Notes: generated by a model not told the origin, from the sequence alone. A stretch of DNA of 64,000 nt from Novispirillum itersonii subsp. itersonii ATCC 12639 (GCF_000381985.1 NZ_KB907342.1:62001-126000); one strand, 5' to 3'. Positions 16,800-26,178 are shown, counted from the first letter of the stretch. Numbers and translations: made by a program.

Positions 16800-18398
16800 A
16801 TGCTGCATACCGCCTCTGCCCTGCGTGGCCTGATCGCCGCCCCGCACCATCTGGCCGCCCAGAGCGGCCTCGCCATCCTGCGGGAGGGCGGCAATGCCAT
16901 CGAGGCCATGGTGGCAGCGGCGGCGACCATTGCGGTGGTTTATCCCCATATGAACAGCCTGGGCGGGGATGGCTTCTGGCTGATCCACGAGCCCGGGCGT
17001 CCGCCGGTGTCGATTGACGGTTCCGGGGCGGCTGCCCGGCAGGCCGATGCGGCCCAGTACCGCAGCAAAGGGTTTTCCGGCATGCCGCTGCACGGGCCGC
17101 TGGCGGCCTGTACGGTGGCGGGCACGGTTTCGGGCTGGCAGTCGGCGCTGGAGATTTCTGCCAGCCGCTGGAACGGAACCCTGCCGCTGGAACGGCTGCT
17201 GGAAGATGCTATCCAGTATGCCCGCAACGGTTTTCCGGTGGCGTCCGCACTGCACGCGATGGCCCGGCGGCAGCGCCCGGTGCTGGAGGCGGTGCCAGGC
17301 TTCCGGGATTTCATGCTGATCGGCGGGTCAGTGCCGGCCGAAGGAGCCATTCTGCGCACGCCGGCGCTGGCCACCACGCTGGAGCTGCTGGCCCGGAACG
17401 GGCTGGATGATTTCTACCGGGGCGAGGTCGCCCGGCGGATCGCCGCCGATCTGGCCCGCTGCGGCAGTCCGCTGAAGGCCGAGGATCTGGCCCGGCACCG
17501 TCCGGTGCGGCGGCGTCCGCTGGCGACGCAGGTTGACGGCGGTATCTCTCTGTTCAATGCCCCGCCGCCGACGCAGGGGCTGACGGCCCTGATGGTTCTG
17601 GCGCTGGTTGACCGCCTCAACCCGACAGAGGCGGAAGGCTTTGACCATATCCATTCCATCGTCGAGGCCACCAAGGTGGCCCTGAAGGTGCGGAATGCCC
17701 ATGTCACCGATCCGCTGAGTATGGAGGTTCATCCGACCACGTACCTGCACGACTCGGTGCTCGACCGGCTGGCGGAAGAGATTGACCGTCACAGGGCGGC
17801 CCCGTGGCCTGCCCGTCTGGGGGACGGGGATACGGTGTATCTCTGTGCTGCTGACGGCGAGGGGCGGATGGTCAGCTTTATCCAGAGCGTCTATCACGGC
17901 TTTGGATCAGGGGTGGTGCTGCCGGAGACCGGGATTCTCTGGCACAACCGGGGGGCCGGTTTCACGCTGGAGCAGGATCACCCCAACTGTCTGCGGCCGG
18001 GGCGCAAGCCGATGCACACGCTGGCTCCGGCGCTGGCCAAGTTCCGGGATGGCCGGGTGATGGCCTTCGGGACCATGGGGGGGGACGGCCAGCCGCAGAC
18101 GCAGGCCGCCCTGTTTACCCGTTACGCCCGTTTCGGGCAGTCGCTGCAACAGGCGGTGTCTGCTCCGCGCTGGGTGTTGGGGAAGAGTTATGGCGACTCG
18201 AAGCCCCATGACCTGAAGCTGGAAAACCGTTTCTCTCCGGCGCTGTATGACGCGCTGGAGCGGGCGGGGCATGAGATTGCCGTGCTGGGGGCCTACGAAG
18301 ACATTATGGGCCATGCCGCCGCTGTGGTGCGGCACCCAGATGGCCTGCTGGAAGGGGCGGCAGACCCGCGCAGCAATGGGGTGGTTGCCGCATTCTGA
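16800..18398 (+). CDS. Gamma-glutamyltransferase-family protein
   Basis: A 532-residue Ntn hydrolase of the gamma-glutamyltranspeptidase family, which splits or transfers gamma-glutamyl groups and matures by self-cleavage. The predicted nucleophile is the Thr in LGDGDTVYLCAADGEG; the preceding residues mark the start of the small subunit. The conserved GGDGFWLI near the N-terminus and the GFGSGVVLPETGI and TMGGDGQPQTQ blocks fit the family. There is no signal peptide, so it is probably cytoplasmic, unlike classical periplasmic Ggt. This favours the cephalosporin-acylase or uncharacterised subgroup. It is convergent with modC, with only 9 bp between stop codons. Confidence 0.9.
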   Translation: MLHTASALRGLIAAPHHLAAQSGLAILREGGNAIEAMVAAAATIAVVYPHMNSLGGDGFWLIHEPGRPPVSIDGSGAAARQADAAQYRSKGFSGMPLHGPLAACTVAGTVSGWQSALEISASRWNGTLPLERLLEDAIQYARNGFPVASALHAMARRQRPVLEAVPGFRDFMLIGGSVPAEGAILRTPALATTLELLARNGLDDFYRGEVARRIAADLARCGSPLKAEDLARHRPVRRRPLATQVDGGISLFNAPPPTQGLTALMVLALVDRLNPTEAEGFDHIHSIVEATKVALKVRNAHVTDPLSMEVHPTTYLHDSVLDRLAEEIDRHRAAPWPARLGDGDTVYLCAADGEGRMVSFIQSVYHGFGSGVVLPETGILWHNRGAGFTLEQDHPNCLRPGRKPMHTLAPALAKFRDGRVMAFGTMGGDGQPQTQAALFTRYARFGQSLQQAVSAPRWVLGKSYGDSKPHDLKLENRFSPALYDALERAGHEIAVLGAYEDIMGHAAAVVRHPDGLLEGAADPRSNGVVAAF

Positions 18399-18407
18399 CG
18401 GGTTTCT

Positions 18408-19532
18408 TCATGGGCTGTGACTGATCATGCCGCCGCGCGTCAGAGAGGCGGCTTTGATCAGGGCAAACACCGGTTGTCCGGGATGCAGGCCGAGATCGTC
18501 GGCGGCCGCCCGTGTGATCCTAGCGGCCAGCTGGCCGTCTCCGGGCAGGCGGAGGGTGGCATCCAGTGTACCGCTGCCGCTGCTGTCGAGTCCGGTCAGG
18601 GTGGCGGCAAGAATGTTGCGGGTGCTGATCGCGCGGGGCCGTTCCAGCGCCAGCGCGACATCGCGGGCAAAAATCCGGACCCGGACCCTTTGACCGTGAC
18701 TGATGCGGTCGTCCGTTGTCTCAGCCCCGATCCACAGCGGCCCGGCGGTGGTCTGAACTTGCAGGGATCCAGGGTGTATTCCGGTCACCTCGGCGGCAAG
18801 CACGGTGGCAGGGTCCTGCCCGCCGGTCAGCGGCCATAGATCGCGGCGGTTCAGCAGCGTTTCCACCGGCCCCTGTGCTGCGACCTGCCCCCGGTCGATC
18901 AGTACCAGATCATCGGCCAGCCGCAGCACTTCTTCCATCGAATGGGTGACGTACAGGACCGGGATGCCGAACTCCTGCGGTAACCGGGCCAGAAAGGGCA
19001 GAATTTCCGCTTTCCGGGCGCTGTCCAGTGCTGCCAGCGGCTCATCCATCATTAACAGCCGGGGGGATGACAGCAGGGCCCGGCCAACGGCCACCCGCTG
19101 TTTCTCCCCCCCGGACAGGGAGGCCGGACGACGGTCCAGCAGAGAAGATACTCCGAGCATCTCCGCCACCGGCCCGAGGGTCAGGCGGCGGTCTTCCGGC
19201 GGACACAGGGACCAGCCGAACTGAAGGTTGCTGCGTACGGACAGGTGCGGAAACAGGCGGGCATCCTGAAATACCAGTCCCAGCCGCCGGGTTTCCGGCG
19301 GCAGGTTGTGGCGGGGGCGGCAGCCGGGGGTGCGCTCAAACAGAACGCGGTCCCCCAGTCGGATCAGGCCCCGGTCCGGGGTCTGCAGTCCTGCGATCAG
19401 CGTCAGCAGGCTGCTTTTTCCGGCCCCCGACGGGCCAAAGACCGCCGTGATACCCGGCTCTCCGCCACCGACCGACAAGGCAAGCAACAGGGAAAGATCC
19501 CCTTGCTGGCGGGCAATATCGACGGTCAGCAT
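18408..19532 (-). CDS. modC: Molybdate ABC transporter ATP-binding protein
   Basis: A 374-residue ATPase of the molybdate importer. It has Walker A GPSGAGKSS, Q-loop VFQDARLFPH, signature LSGGEKQRVAVGRALL, Walker B LLMMDEPLAALD and switch VTHSMEEV. The C-terminal 120 residues form the molybdate-binding MOP/TOBE domain typical of ModC, which separates it from other importers. It is not with modA and modB, which lie about 9 kb away at 28.6-30.2 kb on the other strand. It is likely the ATPase for that permease. No Mo-box-like site was recognised in front of it. Confidence 0.92.
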   Translation of the reverse strand: MLTVDIARQQGDLSLLLALSVGGGEPGITAVFGPSGAGKSSLLTLIAGLQTPDRGLIRLGDRVLFERTPGCRPRHNLPPETRRLGLVFQDARLFPHLSVRSNLQFGWSLCPPEDRRLTLGPVAEMLGVSSLLDRRPASLSGGEKQRVAVGRALLSSPRLLMMDEPLAALDSARKAEILPFLARLPQEFGIPVLYVTHSMEEVLRLADDLVLIDRGQVAAQGPVETLLNRRDLWPLTGGQDPATVLAAEVTGIHPGSLQVQTTAGPLWIGAETTDDRISHGQRVRVRIFARDVALALERPRAISTRNILAATLTGLDSSGSGTLDATLRLPGDGQLAARITRAAADDLGLHPGQPVFALIKAASLTRGGMISHSP

Positions 19533-19571
19533 GGCCGGTCCTCTGGTTTGGAATAGGATGCCACAGTGCCG

Positions 19572-20288
19572 TTAAATCAGCGGAACGCCAAGGGCCCCCG
19601 GCTGATCAATGCCGATCGCGTTGCCGTCACCGTTGACCAGCGCACCGGTGGCACCGCTCCGGCCGAGATCCAGCTGGAAACTGGCATTCTGGACGTTCTC
19701 GGCGGCGCGCTGGGCCCACTTCTCGATTTCTTTCTCTTTGGCCGGATAGGCTTTTTTCCAACGGCGGGCGGCTTCGGCGATTTTGGACAGCGAATCGGCT
19801 TTGGCGATGGAGCTGGTTTTGTCGAAGTTTTCCTTAAACGAGCTGTCTTCGTTGATGGCCTTCTCGATCAGTTCCTTCATCCGGGGTTCGCCCCGGACTT
19901 TCAGGCTACCATCGGCGGCTTTGTAGACGCTGATGTTGCCATCCACCGGAATTCGGCTGCGGGACAGGATGCTGTTCAGCTGATCACCCAGCGCGATTAC
20001 TGCCTTGCGCAGAGACCCGGTGAAGTCGTAATTGCCGTCTTTATCCGGTGACAGGCCCAGTGCCTTCCCGGCTGCAGCGACTTTCTGCTCAATCCCCTGC
20101 AGGGTTGCTTCGGCCTGACCGCTGGCGGACAGGGCCACGGTGCTGGCTGCCCCGGTGACCGCGGCGGCCCCGGCCTGCTCGGTGGCCTTCGAGTCGTCAT
20201 CGGACCAGGCGGTTTTGGTCGCGTAAGGGGTGCGGGACAGGGCCTGTGTCCAGATATCGCGGGATGTTGTGCCGATTGCGTCAGCCAT
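19572..20288 (-). CDS. Uncharacterised cysteine-free protein, similar in plan to the gene at 6.3-7.1 kb
   Basis: I do not recognise this 238-residue protein. It has no signal peptide, membrane segment or cysteine. An Ala/Thr-rich N-terminal third contains STVALSASGQAEATL, followed by helical segments rich in Lys and Glu (KIAEAARRWKKAYPAKEKE) and a Gly-rich C-terminus (GNAIGIDQPGALGVPLI). ATG 20288 is preferred over the longer frame because the upstream part is not protein-like. It lies 39 bp upstream of modC on the same strand but no shared role is evident. Composition resembles exported or flagellum-associated proteins; this is inference only. Confidence 0.7.
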   Translation of the reverse strand: MADAIGTTSRDIWTQALSRTPYATKTAWSDDDSKATEQAGAAAVTGAASTVALSASGQAEATLQGIEQKVAAAGKALGLSPDKDGNYDFTGSLRKAVIALGDQLNSILSRSRIPVDGNISVYKAADGSLKVRGEPRMKELIEKAINEDSSFKENFDKTSSIAKADSLSKIAEAARRWKKAYPAKEKEIEKWAQRAAENVQNASFQLDLGRSGATGALVNGDGNAIGIDQPGALGVPLI

Positions 20289-20540
20289 GGCGGGCTCCGG
20301 GTTTAGAAAAAGGGACACCGGTGTGTACGGTGGAGGACTATCCCGGAAGCAAAAACAAAGCCATATCCGCAGGCCGCGGCAGACCTGCAAAGATCATTAA
20401 GAGAGCTGTTTTCAGGTCGGTAAATGGTTTGCAGACGGCCTGAAAGGCGTGGTCTGCCCGCCTGTGGCGGCCCGGACCGGGCACATTTTTCCTACTTTAT
20501 GGGGAATAGGGGGTAAAAAATTCACCCCTTGGTTAGACCG
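20289..20540. other. 252-bp gap with a likely promoter
   Basis: It lies upstream of the minus-strand unknown gene and downstream of the DUF2293-like gene. An AT-rich stretch lies at about 20485-20525 (tactttatggggaatag). No gene was found. Confidence 0.35.
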
Positions 20541-20849
20541 TCAGTCGATGGGGATCTCTTCTGCGGTCACCCGGCGGCGGCAGCCCCAGTCCCCGATGGT
20601 GGTATTCAGGGTATCGACCACAAAAAAGCGGGCGGCGTCACGGTCATAGCCTGAGGCAATCAGGTCGTCATAGTCGGTATAGACATGGCGGGCATGGGCA
20701 ACCAGTGACAGCCATGCCGCAGCCTCCGCCGAGGCGGTCCGCAGTCCCCGGCTGTCAAGGGCATGGTCAATCACCGCCCCCTGATCGTAGCGTGGCAGAT
20801 CAGGGGCCAGACGACGCAGGGCTGCTTTTAAATCATCAACACGGGACAT
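20541..20849 (-). CDS. DUF2293-like small protein
   Basis: A 102-residue protein. The central ARHVYTDYDDLIASGYDRDAAR followed by a short helix and W (TTIGDWG) matches what I recall of DUF2293, in which an H-x-(Y)-T-D-Y-D core is conserved; the function is unknown. ATG 20849 is supported by GGAG upstream. It is divergent from the ABC-F gene with about 100 bp between them. Confidence 0.72.
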   Translation of the reverse strand: MSRVDDLKAALRRLAPDLPRYDQGAVIDHALDSRGLRTASAEAAAWLSLVAHARHVYTDYDDLIASGYDRDAARFFVVDTLNTTIGDWGCRRRVTAEEIPID

Positions 20850-20951
20850 CGGCGGACTCCTCTCTTCTGTCGGCTGGGGTGAACAGGACTCTTCCCCGGT
20901 GGGCATCCTGTGGCATAAGGGGCCAACCACCCCAAGGGAACCCAGACATCA

Positions 20952-22571
20952 ATGATACGGTTTGAAAACATCACCAAGCAGAATGGTCATCGCATTCTGT
21001 TCGTCGAAGCCTCCGCCGCCCTGAACCGTGGCGAAAAAATCGGTCTCGTCGGTCCCAACGGGGCCGGAAAGACGACGCTGTTCCGTCTGGTGACTGGCGA
21101 GGAATTGCCCGATGAAGGGCAGGTCTCCACTGAAAAGAATGTGTCGGTCGGATACTTCAATCAGGATGTCGGTGAAATGGCCGGCCGCAGTGCGGTGGCG
21201 GAGGTGATGGACGGGGCCGGGCCGGTCAGCGCTGTGGCCGCCGAACTGGCCGAGCTGGAAGTGGCGATGTGCGATCTTGACCGCGAGGATCTGGATGCGG
21301 TCATCGAGCGCTACGGCGAGGTACAGGCCAGGTTCGAGGAGCTGGGCGGCTATGCGCTGGAAGGCCGGGCCCGCGAGGTTCTGGCCGGGCTCAGCTTCAG
21401 TCAGGAGATGATGGACGGTGACGTCGGTCTGCTGTCCGGGGGCTGGAAGATGCGTGTGGCGCTGGCCCGCATCCTGCTGATGCGCCCTGATGTGATGCTG
21501 CTTGACGAACCGAGCAACCATCTGGATCTGGAAAGCCTGATCTGGCTGGAAGGCTTCCTGAAGGGGTATGACGGTGCGCTGCTGATGACCTCGCATGACC
21601 GCGAGTTCATGAACCGGATCATCAACAAGATCATCGAAATTGATGGCGGCACCCTGACCACCTATTCCGGCGACTATGAATTTTACGAACGCCAGCGGGC
21701 GTTGAATGAAAAGCAGCAGCAGGCCAAGTTTGAGCGGCAGCAGGCGATGCTGGCGAAGGAACTGGAGTTCATTGAACGCTTCAAGGCCCGGGCGTCTCAC
21801 GCGGCTCAGGTGCAGAGCCGGGTTAAGAAGCTGGATAAGATCGAGCGGTTTGAGCCGCCGAAGCGCCGTCAGGTGGTGTCGTTCGATTTTGCGCCCGCTC
21901 CCCGCTCCGGTGAGGATGTTGCCGTTCTGCGCGGGGTGCATAAGGGCTATGGCAGCCGCACCATCTATCAGGATTTCGACCTGACGATCCGCCGGAAGGA
22001 ACGCTGGTGTGTCATGGGGGTCAACGGTGCCGGTAAATCGACCCTGCTGAAGCTGGTCGCCGGGGCCAGTCAGCCGGATTCCGGGACCGTCACCATCGGC
22101 GCCAGTGTCCGCATGGGGTACTTCTCGCAGCACGCCATGGAAACGCTGGATGGCGATAAGACCATCTTTGAAACGCTCGACACCCAGTTCCCGCAGGCGA
22201 ATCAAGGGGTTTTGCGGGCGCTGGCCGGATGCTTCGGCTTTTCCGGGGATGATGTGGAAAAGCCGTGCCGGGTGCTGTCAGGGGGCGAGAAGGCCCGGTT
22301 GGTGATGGCGATCATGCTGTTTAATCCGCCGAACTTTCTGGTGCTCGACGAACCGACCAACCACCTTGATCTCGATACCAAGGAAATGCTGATCAAAGCG
22401 CTGTCTGCCTATGAAGGCACCATGCTGTTTGTCTCGCACGACCGGCATTTTCTTGCCGAACTGTCAAACCGGGTTCTGGAGCTGACCCCGGAGGGGATTC
22501 ATCAGTACGGCGGCGGCTATACCGAGTATGTGGCCCGTACCGGGCAGGAAGCGCCGGGGCTGCGGTCCTGA
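20952..22571 (+). CDS. ABC-F family ATPase (YbiT-like)
   Basis: A 539-residue soluble protein with two ABC domains and no membrane part, the mark of ABC-F translation factors that act on the ribosomal E site. Domain 1 has GPNGAGKTTLFRL, LSGGWKMRVALAR and MLLDEPSNHLD; domain 2 has GVNGAGKSTLLKL, LSGGEKARLVMA and FLVLDEPTNHLD. A charged linker with KQQQAKFERQQAM lies between. The length and N-terminal MIRFENITKQ are closer to YbiT than to EttA or Uup. Its exact role is probably translation rescue or ribosome tuning. Confidence 0.95.
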   Translation: MIRFENITKQNGHRILFVEASAALNRGEKIGLVGPNGAGKTTLFRLVTGEELPDEGQVSTEKNVSVGYFNQDVGEMAGRSAVAEVMDGAGPVSAVAAELAELEVAMCDLDREDLDAVIERYGEVQARFEELGGYALEGRAREVLAGLSFSQEMMDGDVGLLSGGWKMRVALARILLMRPDVMLLDEPSNHLDLESLIWLEGFLKGYDGALLMTSHDREFMNRIINKIIEIDGGTLTTYSGDYEFYERQRALNEKQQQAKFERQQAMLAKELEFIERFKARASHAAQVQSRVKKLDKIERFEPPKRRQVVSFDFAPAPRSGEDVAVLRGVHKGYGSRTIYQDFDLTIRRKERWCVMGVNGAGKSTLLKLVAGASQPDSGTVTIGASVRMGYFSQHAMETLDGDKTIFETLDTQFPQANQGVLRALAGCFGFSGDDVEKPCRVLSGGEKARLVMAIMLFNPPNFLVLDEPTNHLDLDTKEMLIKALSAYEGTMLFVSHDRHFLAELSNRVLELTPEGIHQYGGGYTEYVARTGQEAPGLRS

Positions 22572-22592
22572 CCGGTCACCGCTGATCAGAGA

Positions 22593-22627
22593 CACTCCGG
22601 GCACAGGCTGAGTCTGAGCCCGGAGTG
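22593..22627 (+). terminator. Hairpin after the ABC-F gene
   Basis: CACTCCGGGC pairs with GCCCGGAGTG, 21 bp past the stop codon; no T-run follows. Confidence 0.5.
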
Positions 22628-22786
22628 CCGCTTTGCCCAATAGACCCAAGTCTCTTCATTTACGGCTGCTGTCATCCATCGGGTGCCCGGCGCGTACCAA
22701 AATGTGTACCGGCTTGGTCCCCAAATGGAGATCGCTGCCCCGGCGGAGAGGGCAAGAACATCTGAGAATGCCTTGATTTGGCAAAG

Positions 22787-22819
22787 AAAAACCGCCCGGC
22801 GCTGATTGGCGCGGGCGGT
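22787..22819 (-). terminator. Intrinsic terminator of the tRNA-Ser gene
   Basis: On the minus strand, ACCGCCCGCGC pairs with GCGCCGGGCGGT (one bulge) and is followed by a T-run, just past the tRNA CCA end. Confidence 0.85.
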
Positions 22820-22827
22820 CTGAATTC

Positions 22828-22917
22828 TGGCGGAGAGGGAGGGATTCGAACCCTCGATACGGTTTCCCGTATACACACTTTCCAGGCGTGCGCCTTCAAC
22901 CACTCGGCCACCTCTCC
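22828..22917 (-). tRNA. tRNA-Ser (GGA anticodon)
   Basis: A 90-base gene on the minus strand with acceptor GGAGAGG/CCTCTCC, a discriminator G and an encoded CCA end. It has a D-loop with GTGGCCGAG, anticodon stem-loop CCTGGAAAG with GGA, a long variable arm (TACGGGAAACCGTA) as expected for serine, and T-arm GGTTCGAATCC. It reads UCC and UCU codons. No partial duplicate of its 3' end was noticed in the window, so there is no sign that it hosts an integrated element here. Confidence 0.97.
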
Positions 22918-23181
22918 ACAAATTTTCCGGTCATAAGGTTAGGCAGGTTGATTGCCCTTAAGGACCGGTCGCTTCCGGGTGTTCCCCGTCGCGAGGCCGT
23001 TTAGATAGCCGACCGGACTGCTGAATGCAAAGGCTTTTTTCCGTCAGGGGGATATTTTTTTAATTCGCCCCTCTTTGGCAGAAAACTTTATAGATTTTTT
23101 AGGGCGTTCCAGAGACACTCTCACACACCAGTAGAAGGTCGTCCGCTTACCCGCTTTGCGTATCCGGCAGCATCCGTCCCT
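22918..23181. other. 264-bp region with the tRNA promoter
   Basis: AT-rich around 23030-23105, which probably includes the tRNA-Ser promoter on the minus strand and the promoter of the plus-strand membrane protein. No gene was seen. Confidence 0.35.
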
Positions 23182-23595
23182 ATGTCAGGGGAGCATTCCG
23201 CCGGTCAACCGCGTCAAGGCTCAGGCAAGACCGGCGGCCCGGGCTTTGTCGACTCTCTCAGCGACGCGGGGACCATCATGATGGGACGGTTCTTCGGATG
23301 GCTTGTTCTTGGGCTGGCCTTTCTGGCCGCCTCAGCCGATGCAGTGCTTGCGCTTGGTTCTGCCGGGCGCGATACGCTGGCAACCGGCGAAATCCTGACC
23401 CTTCTGGCCGGGCAGGCCCCGGTAACTCCCGATAACTCTCATCTGCATCTGCCATGGGCCGTGACGTCATGGCTGCTGCAGCTGCCGGCATGGATGGTGA
23501 TGGGCGGGCTGGGGGTGACCCTGCTGCTGCTGTTCCGTCCCCGCAAGGTGTCGCTGGCGTATCAGGCCCGCCGCCGCCGCTCTTCTTTCCAGTGA
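23182..23595 (+). CDS. Uncharacterised small membrane protein
   Basis: A 137-residue protein with two hydrophobic segments (about residues 35-58 and 92-117). Between them is a roughly 35-residue loop, GEILTLLAGQAPVTPDN; the protein ends in a basic tail (RPRKVSLAYQARRRRSS). The positive tails suggest that both ends face the cytoplasm. The first 30 residues are polar. I do not recognise the family. It stands alone about 310 bp upstream of fur. Confidence 0.7.
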   Translation: MSGEHSAGQPRQGSGKTGGPGFVDSLSDAGTIMMGRFFGWLVLGLAFLAASADAVLALGSAGRDTLATGEILTLLAGQAPVTPDNSHLHLPWAVTSWLLQLPAWMVMGGLGVTLLLLFRPRKVSLAYQARRRRSSFQ

Positions 23596-23907
23596 TGGTG
23601 CCAGATGATGGTGTCAGATCTTTTCCGGCCATGCCTGTCTGGGTCTGACCCGATGGATGCGTCTGACCGGGATACCTGACTTTTTTACACGCCTATCCGC
23701 AGGAAGGGCTTTCGTCTGATCTTCCGGCCCGCTACATAAGACAGCAGTCGCATTGCTCTGTCAGGTCAGCCATGCCATTCTGCAGCGGCCCGGGTTCTCT
23801 TCCGGCTGCCGGTGTGGGGAATGGCCTTCCGGCGCTTGGGAGTGATCATACAATCAGTCCGGCTGCTTCCCCTCCGCAGCCGCAGCCAGTAAGGAAAGGG
23901 CCGTCCC
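23596..23907. other. 312-bp gap upstream of fur
   Basis: It must contain the fur promoter. No Fur, Irr or FNR box was recognised and no protein-like frame was accepted. Confidence 0.35.
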
Positions 23908-24324
23908 GTGCCATCGAGAATCGAGCAGCTGTGCGTCGAAAAAGGCATGAAGATGACCGAGCAGCGCCGCGTCATCGCCCGCGTCCTGTCGGATGCGTCC
24001 GACCACCCGGATGTGGAGGAAGTGTACCGCCGGGCCACCGAGATTGATCCGAAGATTTCCATCGCCACGGTGTACCGCACCGTCCGCCTGCTGGAAGAAG
24101 CGGAGATTCTCGCCCGTCACGATTTTGGGGATGGACGGGCCCGCTATGAGGAAGTGCAGGACGAGCATCATGATCATCTGATCGATGTAAAGTCCGGCAA
24201 GGTGATCGAGTTCCATAACGATGAGATTGAGGAACTGCAGCGCCGTATCGCTGCCAGTCATGGCTTCAAGCTGGTCGGGCACCGGCTGGAGCTCTATGGC
24301 GTGCGGATGGACGAGCAGGAATAA
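23908..24324 (+). CDS. Fur/Mur-family metal-responsive repressor
   Basis: A 138-residue regulator. The winged helix contains MTEQRRVIARVLSDA and the recognition helix ISIATVYRTVRLLEEAEI. The metal region reads YEEVQDEHHDHLIDVKSGK, then EFHNDEIEEL and HRLELYGV. The C-x-x-C structural zinc motif of enteric Fur is absent (DVKSG in its place), as in alphaproteobacterial Fur/Mur proteins that sense manganese or iron; the HHDH residues are kept. It is not Irr-like by these motifs. The start is GTG at 23908 with AAGGAAAGGG upstream. A strong terminator follows, so it is monocistronic. Confidence 0.93.
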   Translation: MPSRIEQLCVEKGMKMTEQRRVIARVLSDASDHPDVEEVYRRATEIDPKISIATVYRTVRLLEEAEILARHDFGDGRARYEEVQDEHHDHLIDVKSGKVIEFHNDEIEELQRRIAASHGFKLVGHRLELYGVRMDEQE

Positions 24325-24385
24325 GCTGATCTCAGAGTGAAAGCGTTTCTCTGCTACAGTGCTTTCCCGGGGTGTCCCGGTTGCC

Positions 24386-24413
24386 AAGGGCCACAGGTTT
24401 CTGTGGCCCTTTT
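24386..24413 (+). terminator. Intrinsic terminator after fur
   Basis: AAGGGCCACAG pairs with CTGTGGCCCTT around a GTTT loop and is followed by a short T-run. Confidence 0.85.
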
Positions 24414-24535
24414 ATCATGATTTACGGTACATCTGGTGTCCTGCTGCCCGGTCATCCGCGATCCGGCGGCAGGCGATTTGATGCGCCCCACCTTTGTGTG
24501 CCCGGGAACGGGCCGCCACACAGACAGGATAGACG

Positions 24536-25333
24536 ATGGCCGCGTTTGACGCCCTGACCGAAGGGTCTCAGGAAATCCGCCTTGCCGAAAACGACCGTGA
24601 AATTGCCGCTGCACAGGCGCTCCGGTACCGTGTGTTCTATGACGAGATGGGGGCCAAGCCGACGGCGGAAATGGCTGCCGTGCTGCGGGATTTTGATGAT
24701 TTTGACGCGGTGTGCGATCACCTGCTGGTGATTGACCGCAACCGGGGTGCCGGAGCTGAGGGCATTGTCGGCACGTACCGGCTGATGCGTCGCAGCAGTG
24801 TGGCCGAGATCGGTCGGTTTTACTCAGTGTCGGAATATGACCTCAGTGCGGTGCTGAGTTATCCGGGCGAAATTCTCGAACTCGGGCGCTCCTGCGTTGA
24901 TGCCGCGTATCGTAATAAGCTGACCATGCAGCTGCTGTGGCGTGGTATTGCGGCGTACGTCTTCCATCATAAGATTGAGCTGATGTTCGGCTGTGCCAGC
25001 CTGCACGGCACCGACCCGCAGAAACTGGCGCTGCCGCTGTCCTATCTGTACCATTATCACCGCGCCCCCGACGCGCTGTGTCCGAAGGCTCTGCCCGGTC
25101 TGTATACCCCGATGAATCTGCTGGCAAAGGATGACATCAACCCGGTGCGCGGGCTGGCGTCTCTGCCGCCGCTGGTGAAAGGGTATCTGCGGCTGGGTGG
25201 GTTTATCGGCGACGGGGCCGTGATTGATCACCAGTTCAACACCACGGATGTGTGCGTGATTGTTAAAACCGATATGGTTTCTGACAAATACTATAAGCAC
25301 TACGACCGTACTGCCCGTTCGGAAGCCCCCTGA
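24536..25333 (+). CDS. olsB: Ornithine N-acyltransferase (lyso-ornithine lipid synthesis)
   Basis: A 265-residue protein of the OlsB/autoinducer-synthase-like GNAT fold, which moves a 3-hydroxy-acyl group from acyl carrier protein to ornithine. Family blocks include ALRYRVFYDEMGAKP, the core GTYRLMRR, EILELGRSCVDAAYR, LMFGCASLHGTDP and PGLYTPMNLLAKDD. Its stop overlaps the next start by one base (TGATG), giving the classical olsB-olsA pair. Ornithine lipids are phosphorus-free membrane lipids common in alphaproteobacteria. Confidence 0.92.
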   Translation: MAAFDALTEGSQEIRLAENDREIAAAQALRYRVFYDEMGAKPTAEMAAVLRDFDDFDAVCDHLLVIDRNRGAGAEGIVGTYRLMRRSSVAEIGRFYSVSEYDLSAVLSYPGEILELGRSCVDAAYRNKLTMQLLWRGIAAYVFHHKIELMFGCASLHGTDPQKLALPLSYLYHYHRAPDALCPKALPGLYTPMNLLAKDDINPVRGLASLPPLVKGYLRLGGFIGDGAVIDHQFNTTDVCVIVKTDMVSDKYYKHYDRTARSEAP

Positions 25334-26178
25334 TGTTCGCTGTCATTTCCGCCACCGTGCGGCTGTTGCTCTATGTTCTGTGGACATTGGTGATGATGCC
25401 GGTCTACAGCGTTGCCCTGCTGGCAGGCACCGGATACCGCGCGATATCCTGCTTTTACTGGCGGATGACGGCAGAGCACATCCTGCGCATGAAGATTGTG
25501 GTGCGTGGTCGGTTGGTACCGCAGCGGCCATTGCTGTGTGTTGCCAATCACGTCAGCTACCTTGATATCATTGCGCTCGGCAGTTTTGTGCAGGGCAGCT
25601 TTGTGGCAAAGGCGGAAGTCCGTGGTTGGCCGGGCTTCGGGATTCTGGCCCGTCTGGCCCGCACGGTTTTCATCGACCGCCGTCAGACGGCCGTAGCTCG
25701 CAGCCGCAGCCAGATTGCCGATGCCCTGCGCCGGGGCGAGCCGCTGATTTTGTTCCCGGAAGGCACGTCTTCTGACGGCAACCGGGTTCTGTCGTTCCGC
25801 AGCAGCCTGTTTAACGTGGCGGAGCAGGATGTTGACGGCCAGCCGGTGACGGTACAGCCGGTGTCGATTGCCTATACCCGTCACTGGGGGGTGCCGATGG
25901 GCTATGGTCTGCGCCCGCTATATGCCTGGTATGGGGATATGGATCTGGCGACCCACCTGTGGGAAGTCTTGCTCGAAGGCGGTTTTACGGTGGAAATTGA
26001 CCTGCTGGAGCCGGTGACGCTGGCCCAGTGCGGTGACCGTAAGGCACTGGCCCGTCATTGCGAATCGGCGGTGCGCCGGGGTATGAACGGGGCACTGAGC
26101 GGGCGCCCGGTTGTGGCGCCCGTGCCCGTTGCGGTGACGCTGCCAGAGGTGGCCGCGTCCGGCAGTAAGGCAGACTAA
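25333..26178 (+). CDS. olsA: Lyso-ornithine lipid O-acyltransferase (PlsC-like)
   Basis: A 281-residue acyltransferase that adds the second fatty acid to lyso-ornithine lipid. An N-terminal hydrophobic anchor (about 5-35) precedes the HX4D catalytic motif NHVSYLD and the acceptor motif FPEGTSSDG. The assignment over a glycerolipid acyltransferase rests on the one-base overlap with olsB. Some OlsA proteins also acylate lysophosphatidate, so dual use is possible. Confidence 0.9.
   Translation: MFAVISATVRLLLYVLWTLVMMPVYSVALLAGTGYRAISCFYWRMTAEHILRMKIVVRGRLVPQRPLLCVANHVSYLDIIALGSFVQGSFVAKAEVRGWPGFGILARLARTVFIDRRQTAVARSRSQIADALRRGEPLILFPEGTSSDGNRVLSFRSSLFNVAEQDVDGQPVTVQPVSIAYTRHWGVPMGYGLRPLYAWYGDMDLATHLWEVLLEGGFTVEIDLLEPVTLAQCGDRKALARHCESAVRRGMNGALSGRPVVAPVPVAVTLPEVAASGSKAD

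Noticed and set aside
20949-22205. A 418-codon minus-strand frame opposite the ABC-F gene
   Set aside because: Shadow of a certain ABC-F gene with both Walker motifs intact.
22586-22921. A minus-strand frame running through tRNA-Ser, suggesting an integrated gene
   Set aside because: It reads through the tRNA and its terminator; no integrase, att duplication or foreign gene is adjacent.
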